Of a stretch of DNA of 64,000 bases, positions 32,076 through 41,384 are shown piece by piece. This stretch comes from Sphingopyxis panaciterrulae (lineage in GTDB: Bacteria > Pseudomonadota > Alphaproteobacteria > Sphingomonadales > Sphingomonadaceae), in the NCBI RefSeq assembly GCF_014199295.1, contig NZ_JACIJH010000008.1, forward strand, positions 62,001-126,000, given 5' to 3'. Within the stretch, counting starts at the first letter, position 1. Each line of letters starts with the position of its first letter. A program made the translations under genes and the position numbers. The notes beneath the pieces were generated by a model. That model made no database searches. It was not told where the DNA came from and worked only from the letters and a program-made list of their open reading frames with translations.

Positions 32076-33344
32076 TCAGCGATTTCGTTGCAGACGCAGC
32101 AGCAGGGCGTAGCTGCCCGCCGCGAGGATGGTGGCGTCGAGCGCGGGGACGCTGGTCAGCGTGACGCCCATCCGCGCCGCCGGCAGCGTGACCGCCAGCG
32201 AGCCGAGCCAGACGCCGATCGCGGGCCAGCGGATGGGCGGCGGGGCGGGCGGTTCGGTGCCTGCGGCGCGGCCGAAGCGCACGAAGCCGTCGATGACATA
32301 GATGGCGGCGATCGGCGGAATGACGAGGCCGAGCGCGATCAGGAAGGGCACGAAGCTGTCGATGATGCCGAGCAGCGCGAAGGTGCAGCCGACGGCGCCG
32401 CCGGCGACGATGAAGATCCACGGCCGGACCGCGGGAAAGGTCGCCGCCATCGACAGGCCGGCCGAATAGAGGTTGAGCGCGTTGATCGTCCAGACCGAGA
32501 GCAGGAGCATGAGGAGCGCTGGCGCGCCGAACCCCATGGCGACGACGAGTTGCATGATGTCGGTCTGTCCGGTCGCGAGCGCGATCAGTGCCGAGATCAG
32601 CATCAGCAGGGGCGCGGCGAGCGGAAAGGACAGCAGCATACCGCCGATCGCGCCCCGCTCGCTGCGGATGAAGCGCGACAGGTCGGGCATCGCCGCGACG
32701 GTGAGCATGTTGGCGCCGACCAGCGCCGACAGCGCGATGCCGAAGGTCATCGGGGCGGGCGGGTCCTGGACCGGGGCGAGATCGACCGGATGCGCGCCCG
32801 TCGCCGTGATGCAGACCGCGACGAGAATCAACCCGACCAGCGGCACCGCGACCATGGCGAGGCGGTCGAGCGTCTTGAAGCCATAGATGGTGGACAGGGT
32901 GATCAGCACGCTGCCCGCGATCACGAACAGCCCGAAATCGCCGGGGATTCCATAACCCTGATGCGCGGCGGCGACCATCGCGTCGCCGAAGAAGGAGACG
33001 TTCACCCCGAACCAGCAGAAATGGATGATCGCGATGACGATGTTGACCAGCGCCGCGCCGCGGATGCCGAAGGAGCGCTGGACGAGCAGATAGGTGGTCA
33101 GCCGGGTGCGGACGCTGATGATCGCGGTCAGGCAGGCGCCCGCGCACAGGATGAGCCCGCCGAGCAGCGCGACCAGCACGGCGCGATGCAGGCCGAGCGC
33201 GAGCCCCGTCTGGGCGCCGTTGAGGAAACCGGGGAGGGAGAAGGTGAAGCTGGCGATGATCAGCGCGACCCGCCAGCCGGGAACGGTCAGTTCCTCGGGC
33301 AAGGGGCCGCTGGCGTGCGAACCGCCATGCCCGCCGCTGCTCAT
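32076..33344 (-). CDS. NCS1-type nucleobase/hydantoin permease
   Basis: A 422-residue inner-membrane protein with about 12 helices, beginning at PLPEELTVPGWRVALIIASF and continuing through GAQTGLALGL, RSFGIRGAALVNIVIAIIHF and MPDLSRFIRSERGAIGG. This matches the cytosine permease (CodB)/NCS1 family, which includes the hydantoin carrier Mhp1. Its ATG overlaps the TGA of the DUF917 gene. With HyuA-like and DUF917 neighbours, a hydantoin-like or thiohydantoin-like substrate is plausible. Confidence 0.88.
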   Translation of the reverse strand: MSSGGHGGSHASGPLPEELTVPGWRVALIIASFTFSLPGFLNGAQTGLALGLHRAVLVALLGGLILCAGACLTAIISVRTRLTTYLLVQRSFGIRGAALVNIVIAIIHFCWFGVNVSFFGDAMVAAAHQGYGIPGDFGLFVIAGSVLITLSTIYGFKTLDRLAMVAVPLVGLILVAVCITATGAHPVDLAPVQDPPAPMTFGIALSALVGANMLTVAAMPDLSRFIRSERGAIGGMLLSFPLAAPLLMLISALIALATGQTDIMQLVVAMGFGAPALLMLLLSVWTINALNLYSAGLSMAATFPAVRPWIFIVAGGAVGCTFALLGIIDSFVPFLIALGLVIPPIAAIYVIDGFVRFGRAAGTEPPAPPPIRWPAIGVWLGSLAVTLPAARMGVTLTSVPALDATILAAGSYALLLRLQRNR

Positions 33345-34444
33345 GTTCCTTCCATCCCGTTCAGTTCCTCCAGCGGCGCGAAATCGGTGCCCAGTCCGAA
33401 CGCTCGCGGGCCGACCAGCCGCAACGCCCGCGGCTCGCGCAGCATTGCGGGAGCCGCCGCCGCCACGATCTTGACCCGCTGGCCGTATTTCAGCCTTTCG
33501 GTCGTGATCGTATCGGCGGTTTCCCGGTCCATCACCGTGATAAGGTCGGGAACCAGCGCTCTTATCGCGCCATTTTCGCGGGCGACAAGATTTTCGTTCT
33601 GAAACTCTATCTCCATGCGGCCGTGGCCGCCGAACCCGTCGACGATCACCCGGCCAACGGAAAAGCCGCCGCGCGTTTCGCGTTCCAGATCGACGATCTT
33701 GCCGTCGAACAGGATCGCGCAATGCGGATAGAGGCCCGTCGCCCGCAGCGCTTCGGCGAGCGCGTCGAACGGGTCGGCGCGCGCGGCGCGGGCTTCGCGG
33801 ATCGCGGCGCCGGTGGCGATGGCGGCGCTGACGCTGCCCGCGATCGCGTGGGCGCGCGCTTCGGCGCCGGTCAGCGGATATTCGACCATATGCGCGATGC
33901 CGCCCAGCGCGACCGAGAGCGCGCGCGCGATGCGTTCGTGGGTCAGATTGTCGTCGGTCTCGATCACCGTCAGCGCCCCGCAGGACGCCGTGAGCACCGA
34001 CGGGCACGCCTTCAGCCCGCGGATGTTGAAGATCGCCATCTGCGATTCGGGAAAGGCCCGACCCATCCCGTCGCAATCGACCACCGGCACGCCAAGCTCG
34101 GCCGCTGCGATCAGCGGGGCGAGACCGTTGCCGCCGCCGATCTCGATCGGCATCACGGCGTCGACGGGGCGCCCCATGATCTGTTCCAGCCGCCTGATCC
34201 CGGCCAGCGCCTCGTGCCCGCTCGGCAGCTTCTCGACCGACACGGTCGGCGCGCCGATCCAGCCGCACGGGACGACGAGCGCATCGTCGGCGAGGCTGTC
34301 CGGCGCGACGAGGTCAAAGGCGCCGCAGCGTTCGATGGCGGCCTCGGCAAGAAGCAGGCTGTAATAGGGATCGCCGCCGCCTCCCGAGCCCAGAAAGGCC
34401 GCACCGCGCGCGAGGTCCGCCAGCATCGACCGTTCAATTCGCAT
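33341..34444 (-). CDS. DUF917 protein (thiohydantoin desulfurase-like)
   Basis: A 367-residue protein with the DUF917 signature LARGAAFLGSGGGGDPYYSLLLAE at the N-terminus and the central PIEIGGGNGLAPLIAAAELGVPVVDCDGMGRAFPE. Members are encoded beside hydantoinase/oxoprolinase genes, and one branch is described as S-methyl-thiohydantoin desulfurase. It overlaps the HyuA-like gene by 11 bases and the permease by 4, so the three are made together. The precise reaction is not known. Confidence 0.85.
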   Translation of the reverse strand: MRIERSMLADLARGAAFLGSGGGGDPYYSLLLAEAAIERCGAFDLVAPDSLADDALVVPCGWIGAPTVSVEKLPSGHEALAGIRRLEQIMGRPVDAVMPIEIGGGNGLAPLIAAAELGVPVVDCDGMGRAFPESQMAIFNIRGLKACPSVLTASCGALTVIETDDNLTHERIARALSVALGGIAHMVEYPLTGAEARAHAIAGSVSAAIATGAAIREARAARADPFDALAEALRATGLYPHCAILFDGKIVDLERETRGGFSVGRVIVDGFGGHGRMEIEFQNENLVARENGAIRALVPDLITVMDRETADTITTERLKYGQRVKIVAAAAPAMLREPRALRLVGPRAFGLGTDFAPLEELNGMEGT

Positions 34445-36047
34445 GGCGGGCCTCCATCGCCACCGACCCGACGCCTTGGCGCGGACCCAGGTCGGCGAGG
34501 TTGCCGACCGCCTTCATCCGCACCTGCGCCGAACGGCCCGGCAGATAGCTGAGGAATATCTCCTCCATGTCGACAATCCCGACGCTGTCCGCCGCGCCCC
34601 CCGCCGCGACGACACGTTCGGCCGCCGCACGCCGCATCGCGGCGAGCGCCTCTTCGCGCGGCAGGACGTCATAATCGACGATCTGTTCGATCTGGGCCCC
34701 GACCTGGGCGATGGCCGCGCCGACGGCATTGGCGACCGAGGCATGGGGTGGCCGCAGGATTTCCGCGACGCCGGGCAGGCCGTCGCCGACCAGGAAATGA
34801 CCACCGCCGACGGCGATGACCGGAACCGGACCGGGGGCGGTCTTCATGCGGTCGATGCCGTCGGCGACCATCGCCTGTATCCGCCGCCATATCGCGTCCC
34901 GCACCTCTGCGCCGAGCGGCGGCAGGCGGGCCGGATCGCCGAAATCCGCGTGACCGGCGGCAACCGCGACATCGCTCGCGGTCAGGGTCGATCCGCCGAA
35001 GAGATAGCTGTCCTGCGTGATGCGGAAGCCGACCGAATCGGGGCCGATGCGCAGGTCGGCGCCGTCCCGGTGAATCCGCGTGCCGCCGCCGAGCCCGATT
35101 GCCAATATGTCGGGCATGCGGAAATTGGTCCGCACACCGCCGATGTCGATCGACAGCGAGGATTCGCGGGGAAAGCCCTTCGCCAGCACGCCGATGTCGC
35201 AGGTGGTGCCGCCGACGTCCATGACGATGGCGTCGTCGATGCCGGTCAGGAAGGCGGCGCCGCGCATGCTGTTGGTGGGGCCGGAACCGATGGTGAGCAC
35301 GGGATGCCGCGCCGCTTCCGCCGCCGAGATCAGCGTGCCGTCGTTCTGGGAGATATAGAGGGGCGCGGAAAGGCCGAGACCGGCCAGCGCCTGCCCGAAG
35401 GAGTCGATGACATGCGCCGCGAGCGACGACAGCGCGGCGTTGAGGATCGTGCCGTTTTCCCGTTCGATCAGGCCGAGCCGGCCCAGGCTGTGCGAGAGGC
35501 TGACGATCGCGCCGGGATGCTCGGCGGCGATGACGGCGGCGGCGCGGTCCTCCATCGCCGGATTGATCGGGGCGAAGGCGCTGCTCACCGCGATGCGGTC
35601 GATGCCTTGCGCCCGGCAGGCCTGCGCCGCGGTGCGCATCCGGTCTTCGTCGAACGGGGCGATTTCGCGTCCGTCGACCTCATAGCCGCCGGGCAGCAGG
35701 AAGATCTCGCCGCCGACCTGCCGCGCGAGCGCGTCGGGCCAGGCGGTGAGCGGCGGCAGCGCTTCGCCGGACGGGCTCGCCAGCCGGATGATCCCGACCC
35801 GGTCGAGGCGCCGGCGCTCGATCAGCGCGTTGGTGAAATGGGTGGTTCCGATCATCACCGCGTCGACGGCGCCGGGCGCCGCGGCCCCGTCGGCGAGCAC
35901 GGCGCGGATGGCCGCGGCAACCCCGCCGCTGACGTCCGCCGTCGTCGGCTGCTTGCTCGACGCGACGATCCGCAGGCCATCGATCAGGACGGCATCGGTG
36001 TTCGTTCCCCCGACATCGACACCAATTCGCACCTGGGCATCCTCCAT
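34434..36047 (-). CDS. HyuA-like hydantoinase/oxoprolinase family protein
   Basis: A 537-residue ATP-binding protein of the ASKHA fold: VRIGVDVGGTNTDAVLIDG at the N-terminus, GTTHFTNALIERRRLDRVGIIRL, MDVGGTTCDIGVL and AVGGGHFLVGD. HyuA/OplA proteins hydrolyse hydantoins or 5-oxoproline at the cost of ATP, usually with a HyuB partner; no HyuB is seen here and DUF917 takes its place. Three GGGTAA-type boxes (36107, 36127, 36149) lie upstream in the orientation that points to this gene. Confidence 0.9.
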   Translation of the reverse strand: MEDAQVRIGVDVGGTNTDAVLIDGLRIVASSKQPTTADVSGGVAAAIRAVLADGAAAPGAVDAVMIGTTHFTNALIERRRLDRVGIIRLASPSGEALPPLTAWPDALARQVGGEIFLLPGGYEVDGREIAPFDEDRMRTAAQACRAQGIDRIAVSSAFAPINPAMEDRAAAVIAAEHPGAIVSLSHSLGRLGLIERENGTILNAALSSLAAHVIDSFGQALAGLGLSAPLYISQNDGTLISAAEAARHPVLTIGSGPTNSMRGAAFLTGIDDAIVMDVGGTTCDIGVLAKGFPRESSLSIDIGGVRTNFRMPDILAIGLGGGTRIHRDGADLRIGPDSVGFRITQDSYLFGGSTLTASDVAVAAGHADFGDPARLPPLGAEVRDAIWRRIQAMVADGIDRMKTAPGPVPVIAVGGGHFLVGDGLPGVAEILRPPHASVANAVGAAIAQVGAQIEQIVDYDVLPREEALAAMRRAAAERVVAAGGAADSVGIVDMEEIFLSYLPGRSAQVRMKAVGNLADLGPRQGVGSVAMEARHAN

Positions 36048-36106
36048 CCATCTGTGACGCCGGGCGGATTACACTGGGGGGCATGGGGCTGCGCAACGCG
36101 TAAAAC

Positions 36107-36154
36107 GGGTGCGGCGGAATGCGAACGGGTAATGAGATAAGGGAAGACGGGTAA
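36107..36154 (-). promoter_or_regulatory. Triple TTACCC operator before the HyuA-like operon
   Basis: On the plus strand GGGTGC (36107), GGGTAA (36127) and GGGTAA (36149) repeat at 20 and 22 bp. Read on the minus strand these are TTACCC, TTACCC, GCACCC towards the HyuA-like start. They lie in the 205-bp gap that also contains the regulator promoter, but face away from the regulator. Confidence 0.6.
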
Positions 36155-36252
36155 GCCCCGCAGCCAAGCGTCACAGGCGGTTGTCAGGGCCGTCATCGAT
36201 CCGTAACCTTCGCGACCAGAACCGACGACCGCGCGTACGGAGGTTGGGCCGC

Positions 36253-38958
36253 ATGCAGGATTTGATTGCCGCCAAATTCGACCCGCCGATGTGGATGGGG
36301 GACCAGATCAGCCGCGACCTGCTGTTGCAGCGGCTGCACGGGGTGCTGACCCATCGCCTGACCCTGATTCATGCGCCGGCCGGTTACGGCAAGACCAGCC
36401 TGTTGTCGCAGTGGCGCGACAGCCTCGACCCCCGGACGGCGAAGGTCGCGTGGCTGACGCTCGAACGCGACGACCGCGACCTCAAGCGCTTCGTCAAATA
36501 TCTGCTGCTCGCGGTGCGCCGCGACCGGCAGGAAGGGGAAGCGCAGGCTATGTCGAGCGGCCTTCCTCCGCGCGCGGCCCTCTCCGCGATCATCAACGAA
36601 CTCGGCGACCGGGCGGGGCCGGTGGTGCTGATCCTCGACGACCTGCATCATGCCTTCAACGATGCGGTCGGGCATTTCCTGGAATCGCTGGTGCGGCTGG
36701 CGCCGCCGAACTGCCATTTCCTCTTCGCCTCACGCGACTATCCGTGGCTCGGCCAGTCGGTGCTGGCGGCCGAGGAGCAGTTGCTGGAAATCGGGGCGGG
36801 CGACCTTCGCTTTTCGGCGCAGGAGGCGGAATGCCTGCTCGCGCGGACCGACCGGCCGCTGGAGATGCTCGACATCGACACGCTGATCGACCGCACCGAA
36901 GGCTGGCCGATCGCGGTGCAGCTCGCCTCGCTGTCGATCAAGCGCGGACTGGGCACCGAGCGGGTGATCGACGAATATTGCGGCTCGAGCAGCGATCTGG
37001 CGCGCTATCTGTCCGAACAGGTGTTGATGACGCTGCCGCCGGAGACGCGCGACATCGTCGTGCGGACCGCGCTGGTCGACCGGCTGACGGGCGAGATGGT
37101 CGACCTGCTCTGCGACCGGCAGGACGGCTGGATGATCCTCGAACGGATGGAGCAGCAGGGGGTGTTCCTGTCGCCGGTGACGTGGGAGCGGCGCGAATAT
37201 CGCTATCATCAACTGTTCGCCGAATATCTGCGCGACCGCTTCGAGCGGTCGGACCGGCCGCAGTTCGCGGCTCTCCAGCGCCGTATCGCCGGCTGGTTCG
37301 CCGAACGGGGGCTGGTCGCCGAGGCGGTGAGCCATGCGATCCTGTCGGGCGACGACATGCTGCTTGCCGGAATATTGGAGGATGCCGGCGGCTGGCGCCT
37401 GATCCCGCAGGGGCTGCAGGGCGTGGTCGAGCGCGGCCTTGCCAAGCTGCCGCCGGCGCTGATCCGGGCGCGGCCGCGGCTGGCGCTCGCGCAGGTCTAT
37501 CTGCAGATCAAGCTGGGCGAGCTGGGCGCGGCGCGCGTGGAATATGACCGCTTTCTGGCCGAGTGCGGCGTCGGCGATCTGTCCGTCGATCTGCGGACCG
37601 AGGTGCGCGTCGTCGGCGACACGCTGAGCGATTATGAAAACCAGCCGGTGACGTTCGACGATCTGCTGGCGCGCGAGGCACTGCTCCGCAAGCTGCCGGC
37701 GAGCGACCATCTGGTGCTGGCGAATATCAGCGAGACGCTGGGGGCCAAATATTTCGAAGGCGGCTGGCTCGAACGCGCGTTGCAGCCGACGCTGGCCGCG
37801 CGCGATCATTATCAGGCGTTCGGATCGCTCTACAGCGACCTGTTCACCCGCTTTCTGGAGGCGCGGATCAAGCGCGCGCAGGGGCGTTCGAAAGAGGCCG
37901 AGGCGATCCTGAAGACGGCGTGGCAGAATATCGTCGACGAATTCGGCGACCGGTCGGACCTTGCCGCCAATTGCGCGGCCTTTCAGGCTGAACTGCTCTT
38001 CGAGCAGGATCGCGTCGCGGAGGCGCGCGAGCTGCTGGCGTGGGCGTTGCCGCATATGGAGCAGTCGGACGGCTGGGTCGACGTCTATGCCGCCGCCTAT
38101 TTCACCGAGGCGCGCGCGCTTGCCGGCGAGGGGGCGTTCGATGCGGCCTGCGACCTGCTCGCCCGCGCGCGCCGCGTCGCCGCGCGGCGGCGGCTGCGCC
38201 AGCTCGAGATGCTCGCCGACATCTGCGATATCGACCTTCGGATTTCGCAGGGTGCGCCGGCGCAGGCAGTGCTGGCCGCCGCGGACGCGATCGGGCTCGA
38301 CCGCCTTGCAGACATGATGGCAGACGAATCGCCACAATACCGCCCCGTCGCCGTCGCCGCCTCGCTCTGCCGGATCAAGCTTCGCCTGCTTGCAGGCGAG
38401 CGCGACGCGGCGCTGGAGGAACTCGCCCGCTTGCGCGGCTGGGCCGATCAGCGCGGGGCGGGGCGGCTGCTGATCGAGGTCAACATCCTCGCCGCCACCG
38501 GGCTGCGCGGGCAGGGTGCGATCGAGGAATCGCGGAGCTGTTTCGACGAGGCGGTGGGGATCGCGATGTTCCAGAATGTCGTGCGCCCGTTCGTCGAGGC
38601 GCGGCAGTTCGCTCAGCCCTGCCTCGACGATGCGATGCGCGCCGACATGCAGGTCGACCGGTTCCGCGCGCAATATCTGAAATCGCTCGTCAAATCGCTG
38701 GCGGTCTATCGCAACAACATGACCATGCCCGGCGTCTTCAGCGAGGCGGAGGCCGAGGTGCTGCTCTATCTGAGCCAGGGGCATTCGAACAAGGAAATCG
38801 CCCGCCTGATCGGCATGTCGCCCGATACGGTGAAATATCGCCTCAAGTCGGTGTTCCGCAAGATCGGGGTCAGCAAGCGCCGTGACGCCGTTCGCATCTC
38901 CGCCGAACGGGGCCTGATTCCCGCTGGCGGGCAGGCTGCGCTGTCGCCACACGGCTGA
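36253..38958 (+). CDS. MalT-like LuxR-family ATP-dependent transcriptional regulator
   Basis: A 901-residue LAL-type regulator. Walker A APAGYGKTS is at residues 41-49 and Walker B VVLILDD at 124-130 (STAND ATPase), followed by helical-repeat domains to about residue 820. The C-terminal LuxR helix-turn-helix is FSEAEAEVLLYLSQGHSNKE through SPDTVKYRLKSVFRKIG. In MalT an inducer plus ATP drives oligomerisation on tandem hexamer-like boxes. CGGAGG precedes the chosen ATG; a longer TTG-initiated frame from 36181 is less likely. It sits in the middle of the TTACCC-bearing region and is its likely activator. Confidence 0.92.
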   Translation: MQDLIAAKFDPPMWMGDQISRDLLLQRLHGVLTHRLTLIHAPAGYGKTSLLSQWRDSLDPRTAKVAWLTLERDDRDLKRFVKYLLLAVRRDRQEGEAQAMSSGLPPRAALSAIINELGDRAGPVVLILDDLHHAFNDAVGHFLESLVRLAPPNCHFLFASRDYPWLGQSVLAAEEQLLEIGAGDLRFSAQEAECLLARTDRPLEMLDIDTLIDRTEGWPIAVQLASLSIKRGLGTERVIDEYCGSSSDLARYLSEQVLMTLPPETRDIVVRTALVDRLTGEMVDLLCDRQDGWMILERMEQQGVFLSPVTWERREYRYHQLFAEYLRDRFERSDRPQFAALQRRIAGWFAERGLVAEAVSHAILSGDDMLLAGILEDAGGWRLIPQGLQGVVERGLAKLPPALIRARPRLALAQVYLQIKLGELGAARVEYDRFLAECGVGDLSVDLRTEVRVVGDTLSDYENQPVTFDDLLAREALLRKLPASDHLVLANISETLGAKYFEGGWLERALQPTLAARDHYQAFGSLYSDLFTRFLEARIKRAQGRSKEAEAILKTAWQNIVDEFGDRSDLAANCAAFQAELLFEQDRVAEARELLAWALPHMEQSDGWVDVYAAAYFTEARALAGEGAFDAACDLLARARRVAARRRLRQLEMLADICDIDLRISQGAPAQAVLAAADAIGLDRLADMMADESPQYRPVAVAASLCRIKLRLLAGERDAALEELARLRGWADQRGAGRLLIEVNILAATGLRGQGAIEESRSCFDEAVGIAMFQNVVRPFVEARQFAQPCLDDAMRADMQVDRFRAQYLKSLVKSLAVYRNNMTMPGVFSEAEAEVLLYLSQGHSNKEIARLIGMSPDTVKYRLKSVFRKIGVSKRRDAVRISAERGLIPAGGQAALSPHG

Positions 38959-38970
38959 CGTCTGCCGCGC

Positions 38971-38998
38971 TTCCCCCCGGCTTCCCGCGCCATTACCC
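38971..38998 (+). promoter_or_regulatory. TTACCC operator before the aldehyde dehydrogenase operon
   Basis: TTCCCC (38971, one mismatch) and TTACCC (38993) are 22 bp apart. The second ends 11 bases before a -35-like TTGACT (39010-39015). This is the layout expected for an activator binding just upstream of RNA polymerase. Confidence 0.55.
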
Positions 38999-39019
38999 GT
39001 TTCCGCATCTTGACTCTTA

Positions 39020-39034
39020 TTTCCATATAGGGAC
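39020..39034. promoter_or_regulatory. Candidate IclR-type site in the aldehyde dehydrogenase promoter
   Basis: TTTCCATATAGGGAC is followed by its diverged inverted copy GTCTCGTATAAGAAA (39041-39055). It overlaps the probable -35/-10 spacer, suiting repression by the IclR protein encoded two genes downstream. A near copy is at 25019. Confidence 0.4.
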
Positions 39035-39069
39035 AAATAAGTCTCGTATAAGAAATAGTAGAGGGCGGC

Positions 39070-40551
39070 ATGCCGGACAGCTTTCGTTTCGATCGCCTCT
39101 TCATCGGGGGCGAGTGGGTGGAGCCTCTCGACGGAGGCGTGCGGCCCAGCATCGATCCGGCGACGGGCGCACCCTGGGGCGACGTCGCCTGGGGCGGAGA
39201 GCGCGACGTCGACCGCGCGGTTGCCGCGGCGAAGGAGGCGTTCGAAGGACCGTGGCGAAAGATACCGCCGTGGGAGCGGGCCGCACTGCTGCGCAAATTC
39301 GCCGATCTTTATGCAACGCGCGTCGATGCGCTGGCCGAAATCGAGACGCGCGACAACGGCCGCGCGGTGCGCGAATCGCGCGGCGACATCGGCATGCACG
39401 CGCAATATTATCACTGGTTCGCCTCGCTCGCCGACAAGCTCGGCGGGCGGACCATCCCGATGGACGACAGCGTTCACGCCTTCACCACGCGCCATCCGGT
39501 CGGCGTGGTCGGCGCGATCACGCCGTGGAACGTGCCGCTGATGGCGGCGGCATGGAAGCTCGGCGCGGCGCTCGCCGCGGGCTGCACCGTGGTGCTCAAG
39601 CCCGCCGAGCAGACCCCCGCCTCGTCGCTCGCGCTCGCCCGCCTGTTCGATGAGGCGGGCTTTCCGCCCGGCGTCGTCAATGTCGTGCCCGGCGACGGGC
39701 CGGTCGCCGGAGCCCGGCTGGTCGCGCATCCCGACGTCGCCAAGATCAGCTTCACCGGCGAGGGCGCGACCGCGAAGACGATCCTGAAGACCGGCGCCGA
39801 CACGCTGACGCGCTGCACCTTCGAACTGGGCGGAAAGGCGCCGCACATCATCTTCGCCGACGCCGACCTCGATCAGGCGATCAACGCCGCGACCGGATCG
39901 GCCTGGGCGCTGTGCGGGCAAAGCTGCGCACTCGGTAGCCGGGTGCTCGTCGAGCGGCCGGTCTATGACCGGGTGGTCGAGGCGTTCCGCGAGCGGGCGG
40001 GGCGGGTGCGCGTCGGCATGCCGCTCGATCCCGCCACGCATATGGGACCGCAGGCGCACCGGCAGCAGCTCGACAAGACGCTGTCCTATGTCGCGATCGG
40101 GCGGGGGGAAGGCGCCGAACTCGTCACCGGCGGCGCACGGATCGACCGCGACGGGCTCGCGGACGGCTATTTCGTCGAGCCGACGGTGTTCGCGGGTGTA
40201 TCGGCCGCCATGCGGATCGCGCAGGAGGAGATTTTCGGGCCGGTCGCGGCGCTGATCCCCTTCGACGGCGAGGAAGAGGCGATCGCGATCGCCAATGCGA
40301 CGCCCTATGGCCTCGCTGCCGGGCTATGGTCGGGCGATACTGGGCGGGCGCACCGCGTCGCGGCGCGGATCGAAGCCGGCATGGTTTGGGTCAACACCTA
40401 TCGCTACATCCGCTGGTCGACGCCCTATGGCGGCGTCAAGGCGAGCGGCTGGGGCCGCGAGAACGGCCTCGAAGGGCTCGACCCCTTTCTCGAAACCAAG
40501 ACCACCATCGTCTCTACCACCGGGACTTTCCCCGACCCCTTTGCAAGCTGA
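39070..40551 (+). CDS. NAD(P)-dependent aldehyde dehydrogenase
   Basis: A 493-residue class-3-like ALDH. TPWNVPL (Asn154), KPAEQTP (Lys177), FELGGKAPHI (general base Glu252) and CGQSCALGSRV (nucleophile Cys286) are all present, so it should be active. It oxidises an aldehyde to the acid in the cytoplasm. It heads an operon with an SDR and an IclR regulator (gaps 11 and 57 bases). With amine-oxidising flavoproteins nearby, aldehydes from amine oxidation are a reasonable substrate. Confidence 0.93.
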   Translation: MPDSFRFDRLFIGGEWVEPLDGGVRPSIDPATGAPWGDVAWGGERDVDRAVAAAKEAFEGPWRKIPPWERAALLRKFADLYATRVDALAEIETRDNGRAVRESRGDIGMHAQYYHWFASLADKLGGRTIPMDDSVHAFTTRHPVGVVGAITPWNVPLMAAAWKLGAALAAGCTVVLKPAEQTPASSLALARLFDEAGFPPGVVNVVPGDGPVAGARLVAHPDVAKISFTGEGATAKTILKTGADTLTRCTFELGGKAPHIIFADADLDQAINAATGSAWALCGQSCALGSRVLVERPVYDRVVEAFRERAGRVRVGMPLDPATHMGPQAHRQQLDKTLSYVAIGRGEGAELVTGGARIDRDGLADGYFVEPTVFAGVSAAMRIAQEEIFGPVAALIPFDGEEEAIAIANATPYGLAAGLWSGDTGRAHRVAARIEAGMVWVNTYRYIRWSTPYGGVKASGWGRENGLEGLDPFLETKTTIVSTTGTFPDPFAS

Positions 40552-40562
40552 GGACCGATGCC

Positions 40563-41327
40563 ATGCGTTTGAACGGCAAGCTCGCCATCGTCACCGCCGC
40601 CGCGTCCGGCATGGGCCGCGCCGGCGTCGAGCGATTCGTGCGCGAAGGCGCGCGCGTCGCCGCCATCGACATCAGCCGCGAGGCACTGGACGACCTGATC
40701 GCGCATTTCGGCGCCGACCGGGTGTCGACGATCGTCGCCGACCTGTCGACGCCCGAAGGAGCGAAGGGCAGCATCGACGAAGCCGTCGCGGTGCTGGGCG
40801 GGGCGGACATATTGTGGGCGCACGCCGGCATGCCGGGGCCGGCGTCGGTCGAGAATCTCGACCTTGCCGCCTATGACAAGGCGATCGCGCTCAACGTGAC
40901 CTCGGCGGCGCTTGGGGCCGGGCAGGTCGCACCGCACATGCGTGCGCGGGGCGGCGGCTCGATCATCTTCACCGCCTCGATCTCCGGCCTCGTCGGCTCG
41001 ATGATGAGCCCTATCTATTCGGCGGCGAAATGGGGGGTGGTCGGGCTGACCAAGAGCCTGGCGCTGGCCTTTGCCGCCGACAATATCCGCGTCAACGTCG
41101 TCTGCCCCGGGCTGGCCGACACGCCGATGAAGGCCGGCTTCACCGGGCGGAGCGGCGATCCGGCCGAGGCCGCCGCGAACGAGGCGAAGATCGTCGGCGC
41201 GGTGCCGATGGGGCGTCTCGTCCGGCCGGGGGAAGTGGCCGACGCGGCGCTGTGGCTGGCCTCGGACGAGGCGAGTTTCGTGACCGGTGTCGCCTTGCCC
41301 GTCGACGGCGGCTTCACGGCGCGCTGA
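40563..41327 (+). CDS. Short-chain dehydrogenase/reductase
   Basis: A 254-residue Rossmann oxidoreductase. The cofactor loop reads TAAASGMGRAG in place of the usual TGxxxGxG. The active-site Ser is in FTASISGLVG, and Tyr and Lys are in IYSAAKWG. The C-terminus ends GVALPVDGGF as in classical SDRs. It probably interconverts an alcohol and a carbonyl in the same pathway as the preceding aldehyde dehydrogenase. Confidence 0.92.
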   Translation: MRLNGKLAIVTAAASGMGRAGVERFVREGARVAAIDISREALDDLIAHFGADRVSTIVADLSTPEGAKGSIDEAVAVLGGADILWAHAGMPGPASVENLDLAAYDKAIALNVTSAALGAGQVAPHMRARGGGSIIFTASISGLVGSMMSPIYSAAKWGVVGLTKSLALAFAADNIRVNVVCPGLADTPMKAGFTGRSGDPAEAAANEAKIVGAVPMGRLVRPGEVADAALWLASDEASFVTGVALPVDGGFTAR

Positions 41328-41384
41328 CGATGCGGCGGCGGCGCGACATGCTGACGGCTTTTCGGGGCGCCGCGCTTCGGCCAT

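Noticed and set aside
36730..40059. A very long open frame antisense to the LuxR regulator and aldehyde dehydrogenase
   Set aside because: It is a high-GC shadow frame; both sense genes have full family signatures and it has none.
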